Of a stretch of DNA of 64,000 nucleotides, positions 46,049-55,709 are shown one piece after another. The stretch spans positions 4,397,741 through 4,461,740 of the forward strand of contig NZ_KI911557.1 in NCBI RefSeq assembly GCF_000515215.1. The letters run 5' to 3'. This stretch comes from Methylomonas sp. 11b (GTDB taxonomy: Bacteria > Pseudomonadota > Gammaproteobacteria > Methylococcales > Methylomonadaceae). Position numbers and translations under genes: made by a program. The notes below the pieces were generated by a model, which saw nothing but the letters and a program-made list of their open reading frames with translations, ran no database searches and had not been told where the DNA came from. The number at the start of each line of letters is the position of its first letter. The first letter of the stretch is position 1.

Positions 46049-47194
46049 TTATTTTTTACCCGTTTTAGTTTGTAAATAATGGGTTATAGCAAGCGCCAAA
46101 CAGTTTTTAACCGGCGGCAAGTCTGGACCACCATTTACTTGAAACAGATGGATTGTTTTATCGTTGCCAAAAATCTGCCTATCAGCCAAATAATCAAGAA
46201 AAATCGGAACGGTTTTTAGTTGGCGCAAAGTAGCTTGACTAACAATTGGCATCATCGCTCGCAGAAGTACTGTAAAAAATACTGACGATACGGCAATAAC
46301 AGCCGGCAAAGGCATATCAACTTCACGCATCTTGTCGCGCACCAAATTTTGCAAATTGATCAATTGCATGGATAGGTGCGGACCCGAACAAAGATGAAGG
46401 ATATTGTTCGTTGCAACCGTCCTCTGATCGGCGCTCCATTGGATCGCGCGTGCGACATAATCTACCGGCACTGTATCAAGCGTGGCGTCTTTTAAATTAG
46501 GTAGAAGGCCATGAGTTTTGGATCCTGAAATGAATTCGCACAAGTAATAAAAAATTTGAAAGTGGATAATCTTTCCGGTTTTTGAGTCGCCCACAACCAT
46601 GCTGGGCCGGTGAACGGTTACCGGCAAATTGTAAAGTTCAATTTTTTGGCGAAGATAATCTTCGGCCTCGGCTTTGGATTGCTCATAGGTGTTGTGAAAG
46701 CTCCTCGGTTGGGTGATCCAAGTTTCCGGGACGACCCCCGACATTTTGCCGGCAACGCCAACGGTACTGACATATTCAACTTTTTGTAAATTTCCCGACG
46801 CTTGACAGGCTAGGGCAAGTTCTACAACGCTTTTTGCGGAGCCCAGCGCATGGTGTCTGGCCACTTCCAAGGGCAAATTCATTCTTACAACGCCCGCACA
46901 ATGAATAATGTGGGTACATTGGCTAGATACTTCGGTGTAAACACTTTCAGATACTCCAAATTTTTCAAGATCGGCATCGCCTTGTAAAGCGATGACACGG
47001 TGTCTGGCGCTTGTTTCTTGTTCCTTATCCAGATTCCAAAAAAGGAATAGTTCTTCGAGACGATTTTTTAAATGCTCAGAGGATTCAGCGCGGATCAGCA
47101 GCCACACGAAGTTATCAGCTTCCTCCAAAAGTAAGGGCACCAAGGCACTGCCGACTGCACCCGTGGCACCAGTAACAAAAATTCTTTTTGCCAT
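46049..47194 (-). CDS. SDR-family thioester-reductase-like oxidoreductase
   Basis: A 381-residue NAD(P)-dependent protein. The Rossmann motif TGATGAVGSALVP is at the N-terminus, and the extended-SDR catalytic pair is in NTYEQSKAEAE (Tyr-x3-Lys). It resembles the NAD_binding_4 group (fatty acyl-CoA reductases and terminal reductase domains of PKS/NRPS), seen in ALACQASGNLQKVEYVSTVG and the PVTVHRPSMVVGDSKTG motif. The next gene upstream encodes an acyl-CoA ligase, so reduction of an activated fatty acid to an aldehyde or alcohol is a plausible joint task. Confidence 0.75.
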   Translation of the reverse strand: MAKRIFVTGATGAVGSALVPLLLEEADNFVWLLIRAESSEHLKNRLEELFLFWNLDKEQETSARHRVIALQGDADLEKFGVSESVYTEVSSQCTHIIHCAGVVRMNLPLEVARHHALGSAKSVVELALACQASGNLQKVEYVSTVGVAGKMSGVVPETWITQPRSFHNTYEQSKAEAEDYLRQKIELYNLPVTVHRPSMVVGDSKTGKIIHFQIFYYLCEFISGSKTHGLLPNLKDATLDTVPVDYVARAIQWSADQRTVATNNILHLCSGPHLSMQLINLQNLVRDKMREVDMPLPAVIAVSSVFFTVLLRAMMPIVSQATLRQLKTVPIFLDYLADRQIFGNDKTIHLFQVNGGPDLPPVKNCLALAITHYLQTKTGKK

Positions 47195-47232
47195 ATGAGG
47201 GCACTCCTTGATGGATTGAATATTGCCGACGT

Positions 47233-47278
47233 CTAAAAATCCAGAATCACCGCTTTCGCAGTAGTGGTGAATTTTTAG
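47233..47278 (-). terminator. Possible hairpin between the SDR and acyl ligase genes
   Basis: CTAAAAAT...TCACC pairs with GGTGA...ATTTTTAG across a 14-base loop with a small internal bulge. It may attenuate transcription into the SDR gene. Confidence 0.4.
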
Positions 47279-47300
47279 CTGATCTGTATTGTAATTGAAA

Positions 47301-49073
47301 CTAAAGTTTCAATAGCACGATATCGGGACTAGCTGAAATTGGTTGGGAATGGAGGGTCGATTTTGGGTCTTCCAACAAGTTATAAAGTTCGTTTATCCAA
47401 TTTTCGTATTTGTGTCGGATATTTTTACGCCGAAGCTTCAGGTTTGTCGTTAGCTCTTGCTCAGCAACCGACAAGGTCTTAAACGAAAAAATGATGCCGA
47501 CCGGGCGTTTATATTCAGGTAGACCGGCAATGGCCGCCGTTAGATTGATAGCGACTTTTTGCGCATAAGTGGTTATAGATTGGTCTTTAATGATATTTGA
47601 ATCGCCAACGGTTATCAAAGCAACCAAGAACTTTCTGTTTTCGCCAAAAACAACAGCATGCTCTACAGTCATGTTGTTTTGGAGTACCGACTCGATCGCA
47701 ACGGGTGCTATTTTTCTACCGGTTGACGTTTTAAAAACTTCGGATTTGCGTCCAGTCAAGCTTATAAAGCCTTGTGTGTCGATTTTTGCGTAGTCACCTG
47801 TCGGAAGGAATTTCGATTCATTGGCACTCTTTTCCGGGTGTTGGTCGTCAAGGTAGCCATCAAAAACGCCTATGCCTTTAACCAGTAGTTCTTCATCTTC
47901 CGCCAAGATTATGGTATTGCCGGGTAAGGCCTTGCCTACCGTGCCAAAACGGTATTCCGAAGGTCTATTTGCGGCAATAGGCACCACATTTTCGCTCAGG
48001 CCATAAGCCTCTAGAATCAACAGACCCAAGGCTTGGTAGCGATGTAACAACCATAGTGGCATGGCTGCCGATCCGCTCACCATATACCTTATGTTTTTGC
48101 CAAAAAGGGCGGTAAATGATTTAAAAATTTGGCGATTGGCGGTTCGGAAGAGCAAGCCGATAGCAGTTTGGCTTTCACCCTTTTTAAGGGAATATCGTAG
48201 GCATTGAGAAATAAGCTGCGGTTGTTGATTTAGCTTAGTTTCAAATCCCTGATAAAGTTTTTCATAAAAACGCGGAACGGCAATAAATATGTGCGGATTT
48301 ATTGTTGGCAGGTATTCGATGATTTTTTGCGGCTGTTCCACAAAGTAGACTTCGGCTCCGCCTGCTAAAGCACATAAATTTACAATACGTTGAAAAAGGT
48401 TGGAAAGCGGCAGCCAACAAGCTAAATGACACGGCTGATGGTTTAACTCAGGGTAAGTTTGCAATATTGCGTCGATAGCGGCAATGATTTGATCATGTCG
48501 ATAGGCTATGCCTTTTGGGGTTCCCGTAGTGCCTGAAGTGAAAAGGATGGTGGCGATATCCGAAGGCTGAAGTATATCGGGTTGCGGAGTGTCGTTGAGT
48601 TTGCCGGTTGCGGTCAGGGAGAGATCTATAAATTTGAGATTATCTGGTTGCCCCTCCAATGGAGCGGAATTAAGCACAATAATGGTTTCGAATTGACTAA
48701 GATCCTGAAACTTATCCAGATATTTTACGTGGTCTATTGCAAGTGTTTTAGTGTTTGCAATTTTTACGATGGCGTTTAACTGTTCGGGATTCTCGTTCGG
48801 ATCGATACCGACCACAATCCCACCCACTGCTAAAAAGGCATGATGGACTAGTTCCCAATCGTGCGAGGTGGTAGCCATAATCGCTGCCACTTGATTTTTT
48901 TTAACGCCAAGGTCTTTGAGTTTCCAGGATAAATCCATCGCCTTCCGATAAAACTCTAAGTTACTTATCGGGCGCCAAGTACCATCTGTATTGAGAATCC
49001 AATGCGCTGTATCGTCCGGATGTTCGTTCGCTCTGAGTTTTAATAAATCGGGAAGTGTCTTATATCGACTCAT
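47301..49073 (-). CDS. AMP-binding long-chain acyl-CoA ligase-like protein
   Basis: A 590-residue adenylate-forming enzyme. The ATG following AAGGAGA is chosen (MSRYKTLPDLLKLRANEH); an upstream in-frame start would overlap the preceding gene. The AMP motif ILFTSGTTGTPKGIAYRHD lies near residue 190, LEAYGLSENVVPIAANRPSE near 355 and GDYAKIDTQGFISLTGRK near 450. The C-terminus has LKLRRKNI, the long-chain ligase type. It probably activates a fatty or other lipophilic acid. Confidence 0.88.
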   Translation of the reverse strand: MSRYKTLPDLLKLRANEHPDDTAHWILNTDGTWRPISNLEFYRKAMDLSWKLKDLGVKKNQVAAIMATTSHDWELVHHAFLAVGGIVVGIDPNENPEQLNAIVKIANTKTLAIDHVKYLDKFQDLSQFETIIVLNSAPLEGQPDNLKFIDLSLTATGKLNDTPQPDILQPSDIATILFTSGTTGTPKGIAYRHDQIIAAIDAILQTYPELNHQPCHLACWLPLSNLFQRIVNLCALAGGAEVYFVEQPQKIIEYLPTINPHIFIAVPRFYEKLYQGFETKLNQQPQLISQCLRYSLKKGESQTAIGLLFRTANRQIFKSFTALFGKNIRYMVSGSAAMPLWLLHRYQALGLLILEAYGLSENVVPIAANRPSEYRFGTVGKALPGNTIILAEDEELLVKGIGVFDGYLDDQHPEKSANESKFLPTGDYAKIDTQGFISLTGRKSEVFKTSTGRKIAPVAIESVLQNNMTVEHAVVFGENRKFLVALITVGDSNIIKDQSITTYAQKVAINLTAAIAGLPEYKRPVGIIFSFKTLSVAEQELTTNLKLRRKNIRHKYENWINELYNLLEDPKSTLHSQPISASPDIVLLKL

Positions 49074-49089
49074 ACGGTCTCCTTTTAAG

Positions 49090-50157
49090 TCATACAGGCG
49101 GGTCGTAAGCACCTTTAGGCTCGGTAATAGCTAGTTCGCGTTCCGACATTCCCAACCAATTTAGACTAGTTCTGACATCCTTGCCCAAGAAGACTTTGTT
49201 TTTGATCATGAAGTCGACCAACGGGATTAAAATTTTCCACTCTTTCAGATTGGCTTTGCCTTCACGAATTAACGAGGCGAATTCCGGCAGATAAGGATTG
49301 TAGCCAAAGTGTTTTAAGTCGGAGTACATTAGCAACCAGTTAATCGGGTAGTTGCTAAAGATCGGACTGGCGTGCTTGCTTGACTTGACCAAGCCCAATT
49401 CGACCACTTTTTGCATCACTTCTTCCTGATTATATTCCCAAGCATGATAAGGGGCTAAATAGCGTGGAAACAGAGTACCTTTGGGGAAGTTGTTGGGATT
49501 GAAGAAGCGGGACAATTCATATTCATCGAATTCGCCGCAGGTTTTCAATGCCGGCGGCGTCCAGTCAACTTCGCAAATCAGCTTTCTGGAGAATTCGTAG
49601 AGCATTCTTTCCGGTTCGGGTTGCCCGGGCGAGTATCCGGCAAGAATTAGCGGTATGTTTTTTTGCATGGCGAGTTTGATTGCATCGCCTTCGAATAGCG
49701 GGGCATAGACATACGATACTGTGTAGACGGCGCCTCTCGGTTCTTGGTGTTTTAAGAGATAGCGAAAAGCCTTTTGGTAGAAGTTATCGGATGGGCGATA
49801 TACCAGATGGTCAATGTCGAGTTTACCGAGTGTGCGCCGGATATTATCCCAGGCGATTGGAGGAATATTAATATCGGTGGTGAATGCCAGGATTTTTAGA
49901 CCGTGTTCGACCTTTAATTTGTAAAGCAAATAAAGACTATCCTTACCGCCGCTGACTGGCACTAGGCAGTCATATTCCGCTTGACCTTTACAGTCTCGTA
50001 GCGCATTTTCCAGGTCGAGCTCTCGCTCCTTGCGGCTCTCTTCCTCTTGTCTTTGGTCTTGAGGATTAAAATCCCGGCAAAGATTACAAACGCGATTCGC
50101 GTCCAGGGTTATTTCGGGTACTGCATCGGAAATCAAGCATTGCTTACAGCTGGCCAT
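49090..50157 (-). CDS. PP-loop amidotransferase-like ATPase (WbpG/PseA type)
   Basis: A protein of about 355 residues with an N-terminal double CxxC (SCKQCLISD, NRVCNLCRDF) and the PP-loop VPVSGGKDSLYLLYKL near residue 66. This arrangement is typical of N-acetyl sugar amidotransferases of LPS and flagellin-glycan loci, which form an amidino group together with HisH/HisF-like partners. No such partners are adjacent. The ATG after GAGGTGAAC is preferred over a GTG two codons upstream. It lies 16 bases before the acyl ligase gene, suggesting one operon. Confidence 0.75.
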   Translation of the reverse strand: MASCKQCLISDAVPEITLDANRVCNLCRDFNPQDQRQEEESRKERELDLENALRDCKGQAEYDCLVPVSGGKDSLYLLYKLKVEHGLKILAFTTDINIPPIAWDNIRRTLGKLDIDHLVYRPSDNFYQKAFRYLLKHQEPRGAVYTVSYVYAPLFEGDAIKLAMQKNIPLILAGYSPGQPEPERMLYEFSRKLICEVDWTPPALKTCGEFDEYELSRFFNPNNFPKGTLFPRYLAPYHAWEYNQEEVMQKVVELGLVKSSKHASPIFSNYPINWLLMYSDLKHFGYNPYLPEFASLIREGKANLKEWKILIPLVDFMIKNKVFLGKDVRTSLNWLGMSERELAITEPKGAYDPPV

Positions 50158-50320
50158 GTTCACCTCGCCGGAAATTGGTAAATTTTTAAGGTTAAGAGGT
50201 TTTTGCAGGCCTCGAATGAATTTAGTTTTTGCGAGTAATTAAACTAGTAAAGCCAGTTAAAAATTGTAGTTTTAGATTGTGAAGCTGATTGCTAGTTTCT
50301 CTTACTACAGAGCCAAGAAA

Positions 50321-51709
50321 TTATCTTGCTCCCTTACCCCACAAAATGACTTCCACCGTGCTCAGCATTATCGTCAAGTCCAGAAACAGGCTGTAGTTTT
50401 TGACGTAATACAAATCAAATTGCAGTTTTTGTCGTGTGTCGTATTCGCTGGCGCCATAGGGATAACACAATTGCGCCCAGCCGGTAATGCCAGGCTTCAC
50501 CCGGTGCCGTTCTTTGTAGTAAGGGATATTTTCTTCAAAGCCTTTAACGAATTCCGGTCTCTCCGGGCGCGGGCCGACAAAACTCATATCGCCTTTTAAT
50601 ACGTTTAGCAGTTGCGGTAACTCGTCTATCCGATATTTACGGATCACTTTGCCGACGCGAGTCACGCGATCATCGGTTTGGCTCGCCCATTGCGCGCCAT
50701 TCTTTTCAGCGTCGATACGCATACTGCGAAACTTAATGACATCGAACGGTATGTCTCGGTAGCCGACACGTTTTTGTCGATAGAAAACCGGTGCTCCAAA
50801 GCCGCTTTCGATATAGATTGCCAGCATAGTGAGTATCATTAGCCACCAGCTTACGGAGAGTAGCAACAGGCTGGCTAGAATATCGAAGCTGCGCTTGACG
50901 ATAGGACGAAGTCCGCCGCTCACAAAACCATCGGAAAACATCAGCCAGCTAGGGCTCAGCGCCTCTAGAAAAACCAATCGTTGCTCTCTTTCGTAGAAGG
51001 TTTGCAAGTCCATGATTTGCACGCCGGACATTTTTATATCCAACAGTTCTTCAACGGGCAGCTTTTTTCTACGATCATCCACAGCGATAACTATTTCATC
51101 AACGTTAGCGGCTTCGACAATATCGGTTAGCCTGATTTTTTCATTGAGCGCAATCGCATGGGGCACGCTTATTGGTTCGTCCTCCAGCGTGATGTAACCG
51201 ACTATTTCAAATCCTCTATAAATATAGCTGGAATTAACGACGCTGAGTTCGCCCGCTCTTTGGCCGCAACCCACCACTAACACCCTGCGTTTTAAATTAT
51301 CCAGATTGACGAAGCGATAAAATAAATAACGTGTTAACAGCAAGCCCACAAAAGAAAAAATAATTGCGGAAATCAAGACGCTACGCGCCAGCATCAAATC
51401 CGGAATGATGTAATAGATGAAAGCCAGTATGAATACCGCAACGGCGAAGCTGAAACTGATACGCTGTAGGATATTGTATTCTTCTTTATCCAGTGTTTTC
51501 CGATATAAGCCTAGGCCGGAGCAGCTAGCGATGAATACGATGGAATAAACCGTTGCTGAGGCGGCAAGCTCGGGTTGGGAGTACCAGGACGCTGTGTATA
51601 AAAATCTTAGGCCCGCGCCGCAATACATGGCTAAATAAAACACTAACGATTCCGCCATGAGCAACCACAGATAGGCAGTGGAAATGTAATGTCGAAAAAT
51701 TCTTATCAT
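50321..51709 (-). CDS. Exopolysaccharide polyprenyl glycosylphosphotransferase (XrtA type)
   Basis: A 462-residue initiating enzyme that moves a sugar-1-phosphate from UDP-sugar to undecaprenyl phosphate. The N-terminal half has four membrane segments and a CoA-binding-like Rossmann region (VLVVGCGQRAGEL). After a fifth segment near residue 280, the C-terminal domain has KFRSMR, KYRIDELPQLLNVLKGDMS, FVGPRPERPEFV and KPGITGWAQLCYPYGAS. The pattern matches the PEP-CTERM-associated EpsB-like family. It is likely to start the lipid-linked repeat unit for the island at the window start, although placed 30 kb away. Confidence 0.88.
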   Translation of the reverse strand: MIRIFRHYISTAYLWLLMAESLVFYLAMYCGAGLRFLYTASWYSQPELAASATVYSIVFIASCSGLGLYRKTLDKEEYNILQRISFSFAVAVFILAFIYYIIPDLMLARSVLISAIIFSFVGLLLTRYLFYRFVNLDNLKRRVLVVGCGQRAGELSVVNSSYIYRGFEIVGYITLEDEPISVPHAIALNEKIRLTDIVEAANVDEIVIAVDDRRKKLPVEELLDIKMSGVQIMDLQTFYEREQRLVFLEALSPSWLMFSDGFVSGGLRPIVKRSFDILASLLLLSVSWWLMILTMLAIYIESGFGAPVFYRQKRVGYRDIPFDVIKFRSMRIDAEKNGAQWASQTDDRVTRVGKVIRKYRIDELPQLLNVLKGDMSFVGPRPERPEFVKGFEENIPYYKERHRVKPGITGWAQLCYPYGASEYDTRQKLQFDLYYVKNYSLFLDLTIMLSTVEVILWGKGAR

Positions 51710-51740
51710 ATACGGCTACCGTGTAACTCCTGAATAATAA

Positions 51741-52517
51741 CTATTTGACGGCATTCTGGTTTAGAAGCGTCTTGATATGTTCAGCGGGAATAGCATAGGT
51801 GATGCCGCTGGGATTGGATATGGCATTTTCTTTGCTCCCCTGTACAAAGACTTTGTTAATGATACCAATAACTTTTCCGGAATTGATGTCGTATAAGGGG
51901 CTGCCGCTGTTGCCGGGGTAGGCCGTGGCGTCTAATTGGAACACATTGTAAGGCGTCTGTAGCCGCTTCAGCATATTGACGTTTAACTGTCGCGTGGCGA
52001 TTGCCGGTATGGCATTCGGCGAGATAGCCGCAATAATGCTTCGGTGGGTGACGGGATATAAGCCTAGCACCATACCTATAGGATAACCGGTGAATGCATA
52101 TTGCTCGCCCTCCCGCACTCTCAGGGAGTCACCGATTTCCAGCGCGTGTAATACTCCGCCGTCTACCTTTAACAGTGCCAGATCGTGATCTTCGTCGGTC
52201 ACGGTCAGTTCGGCAATTTGCATTTGCTCTTTTTGCTCGTGGCGATAAAAAACCGCATAACGCTCGAGGTGCTCTTCGTCTAGTTTTTTTGCCGTTACGT
52301 GAGCGTTGGTAACCACTTTTCTGCCGTCGGCAACGGCGAAGCCGGTGCCCAGGAAAACCGCACGCGGGTTTCGTGTTGGCATATAAGTGCCTATAGCTAC
52401 TATTCCGGGTTTGACTCGGGTAAGAATGTCGGGGAGGTTAATTTCATCGGCATGGCTGGGTGCGATGGCGGATAGTCCGATATATAGCGCCAAGAGATAC
52501 AGTGTTTGGTTTTTCAT
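51741..52517 (-). CDS. Secreted trypsin-like serine protease
   Basis: A 258-residue S1-type protease. A signal peptide (LYLLALYIGLSAIAPSHA) is followed by VVTNAHVT (His), DHDLALLKVDGG (Asp) and AYPGNSGSPLYDINSG (Ser), the complete triad in DegP/HtrA-like order. There is no PDZ domain, so it differs from true DegP. It is separated by 31 bases from the glycosylphosphotransferase gene, on the same strand. A role in envelope quality control or processing of exported proteins is probable but not proven. Confidence 0.85.
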   Translation of the reverse strand: MKNQTLYLLALYIGLSAIAPSHADEINLPDILTRVKPGIVAIGTYMPTRNPRAVFLGTGFAVADGRKVVTNAHVTAKKLDEEHLERYAVFYRHEQKEQMQIAELTVTDEDHDLALLKVDGGVLHALEIGDSLRVREGEQYAFTGYPIGMVLGLYPVTHRSIIAAISPNAIPAIATRQLNVNMLKRLQTPYNVFQLDATAYPGNSGSPLYDINSGKVIGIINKVFVQGSKENAISNPSGITYAIPAEHIKTLLNQNAVK

Positions 52518-52854
52518 GGCTAGAGGAGTTATGGGGCCTTAATTGGCACAGCTTGGAAAGTTTAGTCTAACTTAGCATGAATGCGGTCGTCGTCGTGAAT
52601 TAACAGTTGTTTACACTTTGACAGCAGGTACCTGCTTACATAGCGCTTAATTTCCACCTGGAACAACGCGAGCGGGCATTGACCAAGTAAAATCATATAC
52701 CGAGTGAACTAGTTGGTTTCTATTGAGTCTTACTTTTTGGAGATAGTAAGTCAATTCCCGGTAGTGTCTGGCAGTGACGTATCAGCGGGTTTTAGATTAG
52801 AAAACGCAGGTCGCTGGAATCTGTTATATCGCTACCGGTTTTTTTGTGCTTAGA
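52518..52854. other. 337-base intergenic region
   Basis: Holds no convincing gene. It contains a perfect 14-base palindrome, AGCAGGTACCTGCT, at 52623-52636, which may be a regulator site. The promoter for the protease gene must lie here. Confidence 0.4.
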
Positions 52855-53580
52855 TCAGACCGATTCTGTTTGAAAGTCGTTGTTCTTCCAGCACAAAATC
52901 TCCGCTCCATCCGGTTTCCAATCCGCCAGCACGTAACGTTTGGCCGGCAAACCGTCAAGCATAAATTCGTGTAGTCTCGGCCGGTGTGTGTGACCATGAA
53001 TCAATGTATAACAGGCATATTTACGCAGAGATCCCGCCACCGACTCTTGATTGACATCCATAATGTCCAGCGTTTTGCCGCGTTTGTGATAAAAACTGCG
53101 GAACCTATACCAACGTGCCGCTATTAGCCGCAGCCATAAGGGTTTTGAGAGCACATTTTGTTGCCATTCCGGGCTGTGCGATTTAATGCGAAAGGTCTGA
53201 TAGGCCAGGTCGTCGCTACACAGTAAATCGCCGTGGGTCAGCAAAATCCGCTGGCCGTTCAGCTCAATCGGCGCATATTCGTCCAGCAAACGGATGCCGG
53301 TTTCCTGGCAAAACTTTTGGCCCAGCAGGAAATCGCGGTTGCCTTGCAGCAGAAAAACTTCGGTGCCGGAGTCGGCAAGTTGTCTGAGCGCTTTTTTGAT
53401 GGTCGGGATAGGCCGAGTATTGTCGTCGTCGCCGATCCAAGCATCGAATAAATCGCCAAGGATATAAAGCGATTTTGCTGCGACGGCGCGCTGCTGCAAA
53501 AAGTGCAAGAAACGCCGGGTGATCTCCGGTTTTTCCAAAGCCAGATGCAGGTCGGATATGAAGAGTACGTCTTGTTTCAC
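52855..53580 (-). CDS. lpxH: UDP-2,3-diacylglucosamine diphosphatase
   Basis: A 241-residue metallophosphoesterase of lipid A synthesis that makes lipid X. All calcineurin-type motifs are visible: LFISDLHLALEKP, GDLFDAWIGDD, LLQGNRDFLLG, LTHGDLLCSDD and LIHGHTHRP. Length is normal. It confirms a Gram-negative host with LPS. It lies between a cyclophilin and an unrelated protease gene. Confidence 0.94.
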   Translation of the reverse strand: MKQDVLFISDLHLALEKPEITRRFLHFLQQRAVAAKSLYILGDLFDAWIGDDDNTRPIPTIKKALRQLADSGTEVFLLQGNRDFLLGQKFCQETGIRLLDEYAPIELNGQRILLTHGDLLCSDDLAYQTFRIKSHSPEWQQNVLSKPLWLRLIAARWYRFRSFYHKRGKTLDIMDVNQESVAGSLRKYACYTLIHGHTHRPRLHEFMLDGLPAKRYVLADWKPDGAEILCWKNNDFQTESV

Positions 53581-53629
53581 GTTTAGTAACAGCGGTTTCT
53601 GCCCACTTGCAGGCCGAAACCGCTAATTG

Positions 53630-54211
53630 TCATTCAATAACTTCAGCTTTATCGATGACGATGTCGGTTTTCGGTACATCCTGATGCGGACCGCGGTTGC
53701 CGGTGGCCTGTTTGGCTATCGCATCGACTACATCCATGCCTTCGACAACTTCACCGAATACTGCGTAACCCCAGCCGCTCGGGCTTGGGCTGGTGTGGTC
53801 CAGAAACGAGTTATCTTTGTAATTGATAAAAAATTGCGCGGTAGCCGAATGCGGATCGTTAGTGCGAGCCATTGCCAAGGTGCCGCGTTTGTTTTTCAGG
53901 CCGTTGTCGGCTTCGTTCTTGATCGGTGCATTGGTTTCTTTTTGCTTAAAAGAACTGTCAAAACCGCCGCCTTGCGCCATAAAACCTGGGATTACCCGGT
54001 GGAAAATGGTGCCAGAATAGAAGCCCTGTTTTACATAGGCCAAAAAGTTGGCGGCGGAAACCGGCGCTTTTTCGTCTTCCAATTGAATGACGACGTCGCC
54101 CAGTGAAGTGGTTAATTTGACTTTGCTATGTGTGTTTGACATTTTATTTTCTGTTGCAAATGAAAGGGTTGAGAATAAAAACAGCATCAGGTAAACCAGG
54201 GTGGTGCGCAT
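53630..54211 (-). CDS. Periplasmic cyclophilin-type peptidyl-prolyl isomerase
   Basis: A 193-residue PpiA/PpiB-like isomerase. The signal peptide ([15 protein letters not shown]) indicates export to the periplasm. The domain shows [55 protein letters not shown] and [13 protein letters not shown] with catalytic Arg, Phe, Gln and other conserved residues. An internal ATG ([10 protein letters not shown]) could give a cytoplasmic form. It is adjacent to lpxH on the same strand and divergent from cysS. Confidence 0.9.
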   Translation of the reverse strand: MRTTLVYLMLFLFSTLSFATENKMSNTHSKVKLTTSLGDVVIQLEDEKAPVSAANFLAYVKQGFYSGTIFHRVIPGFMAQGGGFDSSFKQKETNAPIKNEADNGLKNKRGTLAMARTNDPHSATAQFFINYKDNSFLDHTSPSPSGWGYAVFGEVVEGMDVVDAIAKQATGNRGPHQDVPKTDIVIDKAEVIE

Positions 54212-54325
54212 TAAAAGCTCCTTAATCTCGCTGCAAGCCGCGAATTCTATGTGTTTTTATCTTGAAAGAGAAGCCGAAATCTTGATAGATTGCCAGATGT
54301 TTCGCTGCATCCACCTACCATCCTC

Positions 54326-55699
54326 ATGCTGAAAATTTACAACACGCTAACCCGAAGTAAGCAAGAATTTATTCCCAAACAGCCAGGTAAAGTCGGCATG
54401 TATGTCTGCGGCATGACAGTTTATGACTACTGCCATATCGGCCATGCGCGGGTCATGGTGGTGTTCGATACGGTCGCCCGTTATTTGCGGCATGCCGGTT
54501 ATCAGCTTACCTATGTCAGAAATATTACGGACATCGACGACAAAATTATTCAGCGTGCCAACGAGAATGGCGAAGCGTTTACCGCATTGACCGAACGCTT
54601 CATCGATGCCATGCACGAAGACGAGCGGGCCTTGTCGGTTTTGCCGCCGGATATTGAACCCAAAGCCACGCAATCCATCGCCGACATCGTGAAGATGATT
54701 TCGACATTAATAGAGCGTGATTTTGCCTATGTCGGTAGCAATGGCGATGTGTTTTACGCGGTAAACCGCTTTGACGGCTACGGCAAATTGTCCGGCAAAA
54801 ATATTGAGGACTTACAGGCCGGCGAACGGGTCAACGTCGATACCGCTAAACGCGATCCGCTGGATTTTGTGCTGTGGAAAATGGCCAAGCCCGGTGAACC
54901 TTACTGGGATTCGCCGTGGGGGCAGGGCAGGCCGGGTTGGCATATCGAATGCTCGGCCATGTCCACTTGTTGTCTGGGTAATCATTTCGATATTCACGGC
55001 GGTGGCATGGACTTGCAATTCCCGCATCACGAAAACGAGATCGCCCAATCCGAAGGCGCCACTGGCGAACCCTTCGTCAATTACTGGATGCACAACGGTT
55101 TCGTGCGGGTCAATGAAGAAAAGATGTCCAAATCCTTGGGTAATTTTTTCACAGTGCGCGAGGTGTTGAAACAATATCGGCCGGAAGTCATTCGCTTCTT
55201 CATACTCTCCAGCCATTATCGCAGCCCGCTTAACTATTCCGACGAACAGCTCGACGATGCCGGCGTGGCGTTGACGCGTCTTTACACTGCCTTGAGAGGC
55301 GTCGGGATTGTCGATGCGACCATTGATGCCGACTACCGCTTGCGGTTCGAACAGGCGATGGATGACGATTTCAACACACCGGTGGCCTTGGCGGTGCTGT
55401 TCGATCTAGCGCGCGAATTGAACAAAGCTGATGACAAAACCGTGCTGGCCGCGACTTTGAAGCAGTTGGCGGCCATTTTGGGCTTGCTGCAAGAAGATCC
55501 CGACAGTTTCCTGAAAGGCGGCACAATAACCGACGGCCTGAATGAAGCGGAAATCGAGCAAATGATCGGCGTCAGAAAAGCCGCCAAAGCCGGCAAAGAC
55601 TGGGCGCAAGCTGACCAAATTCGCGATCAATTGAAGGCGCAGGGCATTGTTTTGGAGGATGTGGCGGGCGGTAACACCATTTGGCGCCGAGAAAATTAA
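54326..55699 (+). CDS. cysS: Cysteinyl-tRNA synthetase
   Basis: A class I synthetase of 457 residues. The start at [15 protein letters not shown] is chosen as the family-typical one; there is an in-frame ATG 36 bases earlier. Motifs: [18 protein letters not shown] (HIGH and first zinc Cys), [29 protein letters not shown] and [11 protein letters not shown]. No clear RBS precedes either start. The downstream fchA starts 10 bases after its stop. Confidence 0.96.
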   Translation: MLKIYNTLTRSKQEFIPKQPGKVGMYVCGMTVYDYCHIGHARVMVVFDTVARYLRHAGYQLTYVRNITDIDDKIIQRANENGEAFTALTERFIDAMHEDERALSVLPPDIEPKATQSIADIVKMISTLIERDFAYVGSNGDVFYAVNRFDGYGKLSGKNIEDLQAGERVNVDTAKRDPLDFVLWKMAKPGEPYWDSPWGQGRPGWHIECSAMSTCCLGNHFDIHGGGMDLQFPHHENEIAQSEGATGEPFVNYWMHNGFVRVNEEKMSKSLGNFFTVREVLKQYRPEVIRFFILSSHYRSPLNYSDEQLDDAGVALTRLYTALRGVGIVDATIDADYRLRFEQAMDDDFNTPVALAVLFDLARELNKADDKTVLAATLKQLAAILGLLQEDPDSFLKGGTITDGLNEAEIEQMIGVRKAAKAGKDWAQADQIRDQLKAQGIVLEDVAGGNTIWRREN

Positions 55700-55709
55700 G
55701 GGACTGGCG

